Below, piece after piece: positions 12,737-25,100 of a stretch of 64,000 nt of DNA. The stretch lies in assembly GCA_031761405.1 (NCBI GenBank), contig JASEVX010000001.1, positions 49,556,740-49,620,739 of the forward strand, read 5' to 3'. This stretch comes from Serripes groenlandicus (Eukaryota; Mollusca; Bivalvia; Cardiida; Cardiidae). A program made the position numbers and the translations under genes. The stretch's first letter is position 1. Each line of letters begins with the position of its first letter. The notes below the pieces were generated by a model. It was given only the letters and a program-made list of their open reading frames with translations. It was not told the DNA's origin and did no database searches.

Positions 12737-12896
12737 CCTGGATGGTTGTTCTTGATGAAGAAAATACATCGTGATAAATGGAGAACTTACTGATAAAACA
12801 GATTGTTCACAAATCGTCTGCTGTAGGGAATATGTAAATAAATATGACGAAATGTTTGCGTTTTTTGTAAAAAAAAATAATCCTGTTAGTGGTTAC

Positions 12897-13116
12897 TTAA
12901 CCTTTTCCCACTTACAGCACTTCCGCAGCAGACAACTTTGAAAACCTATATACAAAAACGTGATAAATCTCCATAAATGAGAGTTAAACTATTACAAAAA
13001 GTTGAAAACATTGTGGCAAAGAGAGACATTGCTCGTTTTGAGCAATTTCTTCTTTTGTCACAATGTTTTCACAAGTCGTCTGCTTCAGAGGCGTCTATAT
13101 AAGGGAAAGGGTTTAA
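12897..13116. mobile_element. MITE family 1 copy
   Basis: Begins TTAACCTTTTCCCACTTACA, ends AAGGGAAAGGGTTTAA, with the inner hairpin ATTGCTCGTTTTGAGCAAT. About 220 bp, near full length. Confidence 0.8.
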
Positions 13117-13181
13117 TGTGACCATAGTGATACAGATCAAGCTTAGCGCCTCTGCAACAGAGACTTTTGAACATAGAGTCG

Positions 13182-13433
13182 ATTATCCTTTCCCACATAC
13201 ACCAACTATGCAGCACACGACATTCAAAGCATCTATGGACAACTGTTGTATACATCTCTATAAATGAAAATGTAATTATTGAGTTGAAAACATTGTTGCA
13301 AAAGAAAAAAAATGATCATTTTGAGGACATTTCTCCATTTTCCACGATGTTTATGTTTATCAGCTTTATATGCGTCATAATACGTCATAATATGTCATAA
13401 TAAGTCATAATACGTCTGCAAGTGGGAACGATT
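13182..13433. mobile_element. MITE family 1, degenerate copy
   Basis: Left end ATCCTTTCCCACATACACC, right end GTGGGAACGATTTG. The inner stem is partly lost, and a GTCATAATAC motif repeats at 13372-13411. Confidence 0.5.
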
Positions 13434-13626
13434 TGACAAAGAACTACTAAATACACTGTTTTCAGCTCAATATTGAAATGGTATTCCAAATGTCCAGATG
13501 TGGTACGTGTTTCTTTAGTTGCCTTCAGAGAGCAGACGCCCTGTCAGGGAAGGAGAGTATGAAGTTTTATCCCGGATCGTAATCCCATTTCCTACATTAT
13601 TTTAAATGTGATGTACATGTATATAT

Positions 13627-13876
13627 GAGCCGTCCCGCGAGAAAAACCAACATTATGGCGTCAGCGTAATGTATCGACCCAGATCAGCCTGCGCAGTCCG
13701 CGCAGACTGATCCGGGCCGATACATTCCGTCTCAGGGGGATAGAGGTATAGAGTAATGATACCTGAAACAGAAAATCATCAGAATGCGAAAAGTGTTTAT
13801 CCGGGTAAGCCTGCATGGCATGCTTAGGTTGATCTGAGTCGATACTTTACAATGTTGGTTTCTCGCGGAACAGCTC
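13627..13876. mobile_element. MITE family 2, near-complete copy
   Basis: Ends GAGCCGTCCCGCGAGAAAAA and the inverted TCTCGCGGAACAGCTC. Flanked on both sides by ATAT (13623-13626 and 13877-13880), a candidate 4-bp target duplication. The internal arms AGATCAGCCTGCGCAGTCCG and its near-complement are self-pairing. Confidence 0.85.
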
Positions 13877-14336
13877 ATATGTGGAAAGGAGTTATACACA
13901 GTATCCTAATACATTTAACCCATGTCAGCCTTTACTCGATTTATCAATTTCACAATTTAAAATAACAATTTATTTTCATCGATGAACATATAATCGATAA
14001 TGTCGTTGATATATGCATATACTGGATGCACGTATTCCTGATGCCTGTTTCTAACGACACACATTCTATAATTAAGCGCACTAACGTATGACTGTCAATT
14101 TCACATGTTAATATTCAAAAATACACTACAAACATCACAGAAACTGTTCGTTCCTCCATCCTTGAAGATCTGAAACAAACGAAGACAAAAACAATCAACC
14201 TCAACCTCGATGTAGCCGATCTGGATCTTTACTTTTCCCAAAAATCTTTCCAACAAACAGCAAATCTGCAGCACATTACATTGAATACATCCAGGTAAAC
14301 AAATATTGAACATTTCAATAAATTAGTTTAATCATT

Positions 14337-14450
14337 GAAAAGATGGTTGCAAAATAAGAAAATGCCCATCATGAGAAATTTATCCTTTCGTCACACATTT
14401 TTTGTCAGCTGCATATGCGTCGAAATTCGTCTGTAAGTGGGAATGAGTAA
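14337..14450. mobile_element. MITE family 1 fragment
   Basis: GGTTGCAAAATAAGAAAATG, then a stem, then GTCAGCTGCATATGCGTCGA and GTAAGTGGGAATGAG. Confidence 0.5.
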
Positions 14451-14599
14451 AACTAATAATACAATTAACAGAAAAAGTAAGACAATAGGAAAGTTTTAAA
14501 AGATGAAGACACTTACAAAAGAAAAAGACATTTAACCCGTATTCTGCTATAATCGACTTTAAACGAAGCATATGTTCGTACTATGCACTATTTGTAAGT

Positions 14600-16680
14600 T
14601 TGTTGGTTAATGGAATGACAGGAGATAGGTGTGACAAAGGTTAATGGAATGACAGGATATAGGTGTGACAAAGGTTAATGGAATGACATGAGATAGGTGT
14701 GACAAAGGTTAATGGAATGACATGAGATAGGTGTGACAAAGGTTAATGGAATAACAGGAGATAGGTGTGACACAGGTTAATGGAATGGTAGGAGATAGGT
14801 GTGACAAAGGTTAATGGAATGACAGGAGAGGAGATAGGTTAATGGAATGACAGGAGATAGGTGTGACAAAGGTTAATGGAATGACAGGAGAGGAGATAGG
14901 TTAATGGAATGACAGGAGATAGGTGTGACAAAGGTTAATGGAATGACATGCGATAGATGTGACAAAGGTTATTGGAAAACAGGAGATATGTGTGACAAAG
15001 GTTAATGGAATGACAGGAGATAGATGTGACAAAGGTTAATGAAATGACAGGAGATAGGTGTGACAAAGGTTAATGGAATGACATGAGATAGGTGTGACAA
15101 AGGTTAATGGAATGACATGAGATAGGTGTGACAAAGGTTAATGGAATGACATGAGATAGGTGTGACAAAGGTTAATGGAATAACAGGAGATAGGTGTGAC
15201 ACAGGTTAATGGAATGGTAGGAGATAGGTGTGACAAAGGTTAATGGAATGACAGGAGAGGAGATAGGTTAATGGAATGACAGGAGATAGGTGTGACAAAC
15301 GTTAATGGAATGACATGCGATAGATGTGACAAAGGTTACTGGAAAACAGGAGATATGTGTGACAAAGGTTAATGGAATGACAGGAGATAGATGTGACAAA
15401 GGTTAATGGAATAACAGGAGATAGGTGTGACACAGGTTAATGGAATGGTAGGAGATAGGTGTGACAAAGGTTAATGGAATGACAGGAGAGGAGATAGGTT
15501 AATGGAATGACAGGAGATAGGTGTGACAAACGTTAATGGAATGACATGCGATAGATGTGACAAAGGTTACTGGAAAACAGGAGATATGTGTGACAAAGGT
15601 TAATGGAATGACAGGAGATAGATGTGACAAAGGTTAATGGAATGACAGGAGATAGGTGTGACAAAGGTTAATGGAATGACACGAGATAGGTGTGACAAAG
15701 GTTAATGGAATGACATGAGATAGGTGTGACAAAGGTTAATGGAATGACATGAGATAGGTGTGACAAAGGTTAATGGAATGACAGGAGATAGGTGTGACAA
15801 AGGTTAATGGAATGACATGAGATAGGTGTGACAAAGGTTAATGGAATGACATGAGATAGGTGTGACAAAGGTTAATGGAATAACAGGAGATAGGTGTGAC
15901 ACAGGTTAATGGAATGGTAGGAGATAGGTGTGACAAAGGTTAATGGAATGACAGGAGAGGAGATAGGTTAATGGAATGACAGGAGATAGGTGTGATAAAG
16001 GTTAATGGAATGACATGCAATAGGTGCGACAAAGGTTAATGGAAAACAGGAGATATGTGTGACAAAGATTAATGTAATGACAGGAGATAGATGTGACAAA
16101 GGTTAATGGAATGACATGAGATAGGTGTGACAAAGGTTAATGGAATGACATGAGATAGGTGTGACAAAGGTTAATGGAATAACAGGAGATAGGTGTGACA
16201 CAGGTTAATGGAATGACAGGAGATAGGTGTGACAAAGGTTAATGGAATGACAGGAGATAGGTGTGACAAAGGTTAATGTAATGACAGGAGATAGGTGTGA
16301 CGAAAGTTAATGGTATGACAGGAGATAGGTGTGACGAAAGTTAATGGAATGACAGGAGATAGGTGTGACGAAAGTTAATGGTATGACAGGAGATAGGTGT
16401 GACAAAGGTTAATGGTATGACAGGAGATAGGTGTGACAAAGGTTAATGGAATGACAGGAGATATGTGTGACAAAAGTTAATGGTATGACAGGAGATAGGT
16501 GTGACAAAGGTTAATGGAATGACAGGAGATAGGTATGACAAAGTTTAATGGTATGACAGGAGATAGGTGTGACAAAGGTTAATGGAATGACAGGAGATAG
16601 GTGTGACGAAAGTTAATGGTATGACTGAAGATAGGTGTGACGAAAGTTAATGGTATGACAGGAGATAGGTGTGACGAAAG
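14600..16680. repeat. 34-bp tandem array (~61 copies) with higher-order units
   Basis: Unit GGTTAATGGAATGACAGGAG, ATAGGTGTGACAAA. Distinct variants (GACATGCGATAGATG, ACTGGAAAACAGG, GGAGAGGAGATAGG, GGAATGGTAGG) recur in the same order in blocks, with the ACTGGAAAACAGG variant about 230 bp apart near 15340 and 15570, showing segmental amplification. The rightmost 400 bp differ (GACGAAAG, TGGTATGAC) and mark a separate expansion. Confidence 0.95.
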
Positions 16681-16689
16681 ACAAAATGC

Positions 16690-17390
16690 ACATTACGCTT
16701 AGGTGGAGCTAGATTCTTGTCTGAAAAAGAAAAGAGAGAAAATTAAAAGACATACTAAATAAAGAAACAAATAATGAAGAGAGTGCACATATAGAAATGT
16801 ACGGCAGCTCTAAAGGGACACACACATTTTTATAAATTACAAACGATTTTTTTTTTTTATCTCGTGCGCACGAGATAGTGTCTCGTTCGCACGACATAGT
16901 ATCTCGTGCGCGCGACATACAATTTATTTAGCTTGACAGAAACTCGTGTAAACAATGTATGGATGGTATAGATCTTGATCAGACTATGCGGATTCACGCT
17001 GTTCTCAATTCCAACTTGTATATTTTCCCGAAGGAATTAAAACATGATTCATATAAAATTTGATAATCATGACTGTTGTATATTACTCAGAAAAACGGCG
17101 TTAAATCCCAATCAATCAATCGAAAACAGAGATTTTCGAAACAATGATTATTATGTTTCTGCTCGCAATCCAGTTGAACGTTAATGTACAAGCCTCGTAG
17201 AGACTTCTCGAAAACTGTTTGGATCAAACACTGATAATACACGTATGTAATTTGATATTGCTTATCATTTATTTTTTCAAAAATTTCGAAACCTCATAAG
17301 GTCTGTTTTCGTGTGACGCTGCTCGTATACACGTTGTAAATTTCAATGTAATACACTTTTACAGCCAGTTCCACAGGGGTTCTCTAATTG
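16690..17390. other. No gene seen; small palindromic motifs
   Basis: 16858-16918 holds three near-copies of ATCTCGTGCGCACGAGATAG, each itself palindromic. 17095-17122 has GGCGTTAAATCCCAATCAAT, a SINE family 3 tail fragment. Otherwise AT-rich with nothing recognised. Confidence 0.5.
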
Positions 17391-17396
17391 ATAAAT

Positions 17397-17611
17397 GAGC
17401 CGTCTGCGTAATGTATCGACCCAGATCAGCCTGCGCAGTCCGCGCGGACTGATCCGGCCCGACACATTCCGTCTCCGGGGGATAGAGGTATAAGGTAATG
17501 ATTCCTGAAATAGAAAACCCACTGGAGGCGAAAAGTATCGCGGCGTTTAGGCTGATCCGGGTCGATCCTTTACGCAGAGTCCACAACTTTGGTTTTTTCG
17601 CGGGACGGCCC
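17397..17611. mobile_element. MITE family 2 copy
   Basis: GAGCCGTCTGCGTAATGTAT (left end internally deleted) through TTTTTTCGCGGGACGGCCC, with the paired arms CAGCCTGCGCAGTCCGCGCG and GATCCGGCCCGACACATTCC between. Confidence 0.8.
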
Positions 17612-18063
17612 ACATTTCCTTTGGTTTGCGAAGATGGGTGTATATATGGAAAATCGATATAAAAGATCGTATATATGTGCATATTGTTACGGAAAGAGAA
17701 AATACTAATTGTGGGCAATTTCTTCTTTTGTGTCAATGCTTTCAAAATTTGTAAGTTTGAGATGTTGTCTGAGGAAGAGCGTTAGTATGAAACGCCCCCC
17801 TTTTCGCCTAACAAGCACCAATCATCATTCGTATAAATATTGTATTTATAGAATAGCTTACTGTTTGCTGGAGTTTGGCGTTTTTCTCTTTTATCATCTT
17901 GTCCTTCTCGATTGGTGTCGTCCTCGTCGCTTCTTTTATTGTCTACTTTATCCGTGTTTTGTTGGTCAGACTTTGCTTGTTTGTTTGGATTGTAGGAACT
18001 GAAATTGAAACGTAATAATGATTTGCTTAAAGCAAAGGTAAATATAACTGATTCCCTATTCGA

Positions 18064-18270
18064 TTAAACCCTTTCTCACATACTGCCGCTTTCTCAGCGG
18101 CAGACGACTTTTAAAATAATTGTCACAAAAGGAGAAGTTGCTCATAATGAACGATTTCTTCTAATGTCACAATGTTTACAACTCTATTGGATTAAAATAT
18201 TTTACCTTTTTCAGCCAATATGTTTTCAATATCCTCTGCTGCATGTATGTTATATGTGGGAAAGGGTTAA
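18064..18270. mobile_element. MITE family 1 copy
   Basis: TTAAACCCTTTCTCACATAC to TATGTGGGAAAGGGTTAA, 207 bp. The inner stem GAAGTTGCTCATAATGAACG is eroded. Confidence 0.8.
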
Positions 18271-19015
18271 GAAAAGAAACATCAGATACCGTACCTGTGT
18301 AACTTAACTTCTCATCTAGATCTGCATTTTTATTTCATTTGTAGTTGATACTAAATCTATATAAATAATGTTGAATAATAACGTCCCGCGAGAAAACCAA
18401 CATTGTGGACTTTGCGACCTCCTTACCCTAATGCAATAGTTGCAACTAACGATGAATATAACACAACATTCTGTTAAAGCTCAGCGACAGATTTCATGAT
18501 GCCTGGATGCAATGAATGTGCCTTTCCGGCCGGTGACCCAACCCGCAACCTCCGGAACGCAATGCGAAATTGGCAAATAACGATGTATAAAACAACATTC
18601 TGTTAAAGCCCAGCGACACATATCATAATGCATGGATGACTAACCAGGACTTGGCAATTAAATGTGCCCTAGGACACAGTAGGTGAGTACAGAACAGTGG
18701 TTCATAAAATAACAATATACAAGGTACAACTGTTCACCCACGGGACGAGGTGTACTGAATTCTATTCACAGTCAGCCCACCCCTAATCTAGATGATGTTA
18801 ACACGGAATATACAATAAATAAAAATAAACAGAGATGTATATAAGTCGCGTCTGGCGATTCGAGGTCTTCTTGCAAACACAGTCTCAATGGATTATTCCG
18901 TAAAGCATAGACTCAGATGTAGCCTTTGACATAAGGTAAGAATTGTTGCCCGGTGTCACTCCCTTTATGGAGAATTGACAACAATGCAAATCGCCAGAAA
19001 CGAATCAAATGTATA
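18271..19015. other. Region 3' of gene A, no gene
   Basis: A family 2 end fragment at about 18383-18410, and a ~60-bp duplicated phrase (AACATTCTGTTAAAGC(C/T)CAGCGACA) at 18466 and 18590. Likely includes the 3' UTR of gene A. The nearest minus-strand AATAAA is at 18329-18334. Confidence 0.45.
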
Positions 19016-19163
19016 TTAAAGATACCCTTTGGAGCCAATTTTGGAGCCACCAAACACATGGTTGATAAGGACATAGCCCGTCACTATAGCCGTGACTGCG
19101 GCTAAGGCCAGCAACACAGCGAACCACGACGTACTCTTGGAGTCCTCTAGGAACTTCTTTGCT
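19016..19163 (-). CDS. Gene A exon 14: transmembrane helix and stop
   Basis: Residues 653-701. AKKFLEDSKSTSWF is followed by about 23 hydrophobic residues (WFAVLLALAAVTAIVTGYVL), then GGSKIGSKGYL and TAA at 19016-19018. The acceptor is CTTTCAG. A GGGTATCT just before the stop aligns with the functional donor of the gene B transmembrane exon, so a longer spliced tail is possible. I saw no convincing tail exon downstream. Confidence 0.85.
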
Positions 19164-22100
19164 CTGAAAGAAGACATTGATATGAGATATATAAATGAGC
19201 AGCGCCCTACGAACACCAACCACTAAGGCATTTACTGTATGTATAGATCTAGACCAGCCTAAGCAGCAGCACATCAGTCTGATATGACTCTGCACTGTTC
19301 ACAAATTAGTCAATCATTAAAATGATTCTGAAAAGTAATGTCCATTTTTATCCTTAGCAACAATCAGAAGTTGTGTTACATTTAGAATATTATTTGATCT
19401 GGCATATTGCAGATCATACCAATTTGTAATGTGATCGTTGTTTCCAATAACTAAACAATTAACCCTTTTCATGTGGCGTTGACCGCCTCTAACGTGTAGT
19501 GGAAGATAGTCCGTCTCGGGTGTGTAGTGGAAGATAGTCCGTCTCGGGTATGTAGTGGAAGATAGTCCGTCCCGGGTGTGTAGTGGAAGATAGTCCGTCC
19601 CGGGTGTGTAGTGGAAGATAGTCCGTCCCGGGTGTGTAGTGGAAGATAGTCCGTCCCGGGTGTGTAGTGGAAGATATTCCGTCTCGGGTGTGTAGTGGAA
19701 GATAGTCCGTCCCGGGTGTGTAGTGGAAGATAGTCCGTCCCGGGTGTGTAGTGGAAGATAGTCCGTCCCGGGTGTGTAGTGTAAGATAGTCCGTCCCGGG
19801 TGTGTAGTGGAAGATAGTCCGTCCCGGGTGTGTAGTGGAAGATAGTCCGTCCCGGGTGTGTAGTGGAAGATAGTCCGTCCCGGGTGTGTAGTGATAGATA
19901 GTCCGTCCCGGGTGTGTAGTGGAAGATAGTCCGTCCCGGGTGTGTAGTGGAAGATATTCCGTCTCGGGTGTGTAGTGGAAGATATTCCGCCTCGAATGTG
20001 TAGTGGAAGATAGTCCGTCCCGGGTGTGTAGTGGAAGATAGTCCGCCTCGAATGTGTAGTGGAAGATAGTCCGTCCCGGGTGTGTAGTGGAAGATAGTCT
20101 GTCCCGGGTGTGTAGTGGAAGATAGTCCGTCCCGGGTGTGTAGTGGAAGATATTCCGTCTCGGGTGTGTAGTGGAAGATATTCCGTCTCGGGTGTGTAGT
20201 GGAAGATAGTCCGTCCCGGGTGTGTAGTGGAAGATAGTCCGTCCCGGGTGTGTAGTGGAAGATAGTCCGTCCCGGGTGTGTAGTGGAAGATAGTCCGTCC
20301 CGGGTGTATAGTGGAAGATAGTCCGTCCCGGGTGTGTAGTGGAAGATAGTCCGTCCCGGGTGTGTAGTGGAAGATAGTCCGTCCCGGGTGTGTAGTGGAA
20401 GATAGTCCGTCCCGGGTGTGTAGTGGAAGATAGTCCGTCCCGGGTGTGTAGTGGAAGATAGTCCGTCTCGGGTGTGTAGTGGAAGATAGTCCGTCCCGCA
20501 TGTGTAGTGGAAGATAGTCCGTCCCGGGTGTGTAGTTGAAGATAGTCCGTCCCGGGTGTGTAGTGAAAGATTGTCCGTCCCGGGTGTGTAGTGGAAGATA
20601 TTCCGTCTCGGGTGTGTAGTGGAAGATATTCCGTCTCGGGTGTGTAGTGGAAGATAGTCCGTCCCGGGTGTGTAGTGGAAGATAGTCCGTCCCGGGTGTG
20701 TAGTGGAAGATAGTCCGTCCCGGGTGTGTAGTGGAAGATAGTCTGTCCCGGGTGTGTAGTGGAAGATAGTCCGTCCCGGGTGTGTAGTGGAAGATAGTCC
20801 GTCCCGGGTGTGTAGTGGAAGATAGTCCGTCCCGGGTGTGTAGTGGAAGATAGTCCGTCCCGGGTGTGTAGTGGAAGATAGTCCGTCCCGGGTGTGTAGT
20901 TGAAGATAGTCCGTCCCGGGTGTGTAGTTGAAGATAGTCCGTCCCGGGTGTGTAGTGGAAGATAGTCCGTCCCGGGTGTGTAGTGGAAGATAGTCCGTCT
21001 CGGGTGTGTAGTGGAAGATAGTCCGTCCCGGGTGTGTAGTAGAAGATAGTCCGTCCCGGGTGTGTAGTGGAAGATAGTCCGTCCCGGGTGTGTAGTGGAA
21101 GATAGTCCGTCTCGGGTGTGTAGTGGAAGATAGTCCGTCCCGGGTGTGTAGTGGAAGATAGTCCGTCCCGGGTGTGTAGTGGAAGATAGTCCGTCCCGGG
21201 TGTGTAGTGGAAGATAGTCCGTCCCGGGTGTGTAGTGGAAGATAGTCCGTCCCGGGTGTGTAGTGGGAGATAGTCCGTCCCGGGTGTGTAGTGGAAGATA
21301 GTCCGTCCCGGGTGTGTAGTGGAAGATAGTCCGTCCCGGGTGTGTAGTGGAAGATAGTCCGTCCCGGGTGTGTAGTGGAAGATAGTCCGTCCCGGGTGTG
21401 TAGTTGAAGATAGTCCGTCCCGGGTGTGGGATTTCGATGGTTCGATCCTCGGTCGGGTCATACCAAAGACTTTAAACACATTGATAGTACTGACTTACCC
21501 TCCTTGGCGCTAATGGTTGTGGGGTTAGCATTACGACTGACTCGCTGGTGTCAGGATAAACGGACAAGTAATACTGGTACATTACCCAGGACACGCCGTG
21601 ATATAACTGAACAATTGTTGAAAGCGCCATACATCACCATACAATCAAACAAAATGATGTGGCGCTGTCCATTTATCCTACCTTTCTGTGGTAGTAGTTG
21701 AGGGTGTTGTCGATGTAACACTAAGTGTGACGTAAACTGTAGATGTCCCAACTCGACCACCTGTGTCCGTGGAGTAAACCGGAACAGCTAATGTGGATCC
21801 CGAACAACTACACGTCTCCATGGAAACTGCAGTACTCACCACACCGGTGGACGGGTCTATCTATAATGGTCATAAACGAGGCTTTAATTTTTGTTAAACC
21901 GTTCTCAGATTTAAAAGAAATGAAGCAGACAAGTTTGATGACAGAAAGGAAAAACTATGGTGAGTTTCCATTAAGAACTATGTGAGCATTTGATAAATTA
22001 GAAAAATGGACAAAAGTAAAACTTGCTCGCCATTAAGTTGAATTTGTCGTTTTTCCCAAAAGGTTTTCAAAAGTTGTCTTTACAAATGCGGCTACATCTG

Positions 22101-25100
22101 CAAGCAAAGGTTCGATATTATATTTATTTTCCAACATAATGTTTTCATATGTAGTTAGAGTGGGGAAAAATAAATGCATACAATACATTTCGTTATAAAA
22201 GATTACAAAATGAGTCCTAAATCGGTACAGAGGACAGTCATCGCTATTAATAAACCACTGTTTCTAAGTTCATACGAGAAAACACGCATATTTACGTGTT
22301 TTACCATTTTCCACATATAGAGACCTTTCGACGCCTCTGCAGCAGATGACTGTTCAATGCATTGTTGCACCAAAAGAAATTGCTCATAGTAAGCAAGGTC
22401 TCCTTTTACCACAATGTTTTCAACTATAGAGACTTTCTACATCATTACCTTTAGGTTTTCAAAGTTGTCTGCTGTATATTTATTTGTTTGTATGTGGGAA
22501 AGTTTTAACGCAATATCTAATTCTGAAATGACGAGTTCTTCGTCTAGAATCAAAGGTCATCCATTGTGTCCGATGGTAGACGAAATCCATGTTGCGTTAA
22601 GTCTTCTAACGAAGGACTTTAACTATTTCCCATTTACGATAAATCTACAGCAGACGATTTCGAAAATCTTCGGGCAAAAATATGAAAACACTCACATATG
22701 AAATTTCCTAGTTGTCTACTTTGAATAAATTTTAGGAAAACGTGTAATACTTGAAGTTGGTAATAACATTTTTAATACAGCAATCAAAGAAAAAATGTCA
22801 AAGAAATTAAAAAGAGATTGCTCATTATGAGAGGATGTTATAAATGAAAGTATAATCGTGAAAAAAGAGTTTATTACATTGTGGCGACAGGAGAAATTGC
22901 TCATTAATACTGTCATTTGTCCAAAATGTATTCAACTTTATTTGATAATTGATCATTTATTTATAGAATGTGTCCATAGTTCTGACTTAATGTTTTCAAA
23001 GTCGCCTGCAGCAGATGTGTTGCATGTGTTAAAGGTTAGATAATTAAAGTCGTAGATGCAATACGTTGAAATAAATCCCGGATAGCAGTGTTTGGTTGAG
23101 GGAATACGTGAACTGTCCATACGCCCCGGTGTCTCCATCAGTGGCTTTGACCTGACCCAATGTCACGCTCGCGTTCTCGTACGGCGACACGTTGTAAGTA
23201 TAACCGGACTCCAGAAATACCGGGCTGTAGTTGTTGACATCAACTGGAATGAACGATTTTGTATCCGTATCCCACATGCAACAAATCAGCAACAGACGAC
23301 ATTGAAAAACATTATATATAAGAAAAGCTACCGGTGAGTTAAATACTTCAAAATGCATAATGCATGCGTGCACTGAGAAAATGGTTACATAGATTAAAAA
23401 GAGATATTTTAAACAAAGATCTAAAACGGTTTGTCATGGAAGGGTGCACCACAAGATGTTTTAAGTTAATACTGCGTGAAACATTATAGAGTATTTATTT
23501 CACGTGATGTGTTTTTTTGAACTCTAAATAAAATTAATACGGCAAACATGGATGTAATAAAGAATACAAAGCTAGCATCGGTCACAGCTTCATTTCAATC
23601 AACGTGTTAGTTGTTCTGCAAATGTCCATGTGCAGATAATATATTAAATCGATCAAGCGTCTGTTGATGATATAAGTATATCCGTATCCAGAAAGCATCT
23701 ATGCATACACATATTTAAGTTTTCAGAGATAGATCAGAAGTGCATTTCGGCCAACGCGACGCCACACACACTGTGCGTATAAGATAAGCCCTCCCTCCCC
23801 CATTTTGTCCAAAAACGAGAACATAATCAATCAGCATGCAATCAGGATAGGCAATACAAATGTGTCATTTTTATGTTTTATTTTTTATTCTTTATCTTAA
23901 GTTATCCATTTTAGCTTTCTGGCATTCGCACATTGCTGTAAGTTCTTTTGGAAAATGGAACATTCCAAATCGGGCTTACCTATACCAAACACCAGGTTCG
24001 TAGCTGCCGTGTTATCGCCTTCGTCCGTCCCCGTAACAACACACGTGACTGTATTAGCCAATCCCTGATCAAGTCTATACACTGACGTCACTGTGACGAC
24101 ACAACTCGAAGACATACTGAAATACCTGAATAAATTACGTAAAAACAAAAGGAACAATTAGTAAAAGTCCACGTTGGAATGAATTTTACCTCCAAAGAAC
24201 ATATAAAAGTGTTTTTTACTTTCAAATCAAAGGTATTACAGGAGCTGTTGTGTTTTTTTTAACATCATTGTTTCTTTTATATTCAAACAGTTTCTAACCA
24301 GATGAGCAGGCCAGATCTACTCTGTTTCCAGCAGTTTAACCTCGCAACGATAATCAAATCAGGCTTCAATCAGTTTATCCTAACCAAACTTGTCAAAATA
24401 ACCAGTATATGTTGGCTTGAAATTGAACATATTTGTCCAATAGAAAGCAAAACGATTCTGTAATAATGTTCAAAGCAATGTGCACAAATCGAATAATATG
24501 CAAATCCAACACATAAGCTCAACTCAAGGAAAAGCAACATTCGGACGTTTGTGCCAAATTTAGAAAATAAAGATAAAACTCTACAGGCAATATGTGCAGT
24601 TCTACATTAGACTTCATAGGTGGCTCAAGATGATCTGGCTCTACACTTTTGACAATGCCTTAAAATTGGCTTTCCAAGAGTACATCTAACCTGGGGCTTA
24701 CCCTGCGGGCGTGCACGCCATGTTACACGTGAGCGTCTCGTTGGCGTCTGGGTCAGTAACACCAAGACCAGTCACCGTCACTGTTGTACCAACAGTCTGG
24801 AAAATAGTTAAACCCTTTCCCACATGCAGATACCATTGACGCATATGCTGCAGATGGCTTTGAAAAACATGGTGGCAAACGGAGGAATTGCTCATGATGG
24901 GAAATCTCTCCTTTAGACACAATATCTTCAGCGCTTTTCAGTAATCATACTTTCAATGTTATTAGATATTTGCAATATTCTTTACTAGATGTTTCCAAAG
25001 TCGTCTGTTGCAAATATAATGTATGTGTGAGAGGGTTAAAGTTTTACTTTTAAGCGATTATGGTCACATTACATTTATGTTAACCCATTAGATGTACTTC

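Noticed and set aside
12425..12769. 114-codon frame with a poly-Cys run
   Set aside because: It comes from a (CAA)n tract and a SINE on the complementary strand.
19317..21479. 720-codon minus-strand open frame
   Set aside because: It is the 28-bp tandem repeat read through; its codons have no independent signal, and it lies in an intron of gene A.
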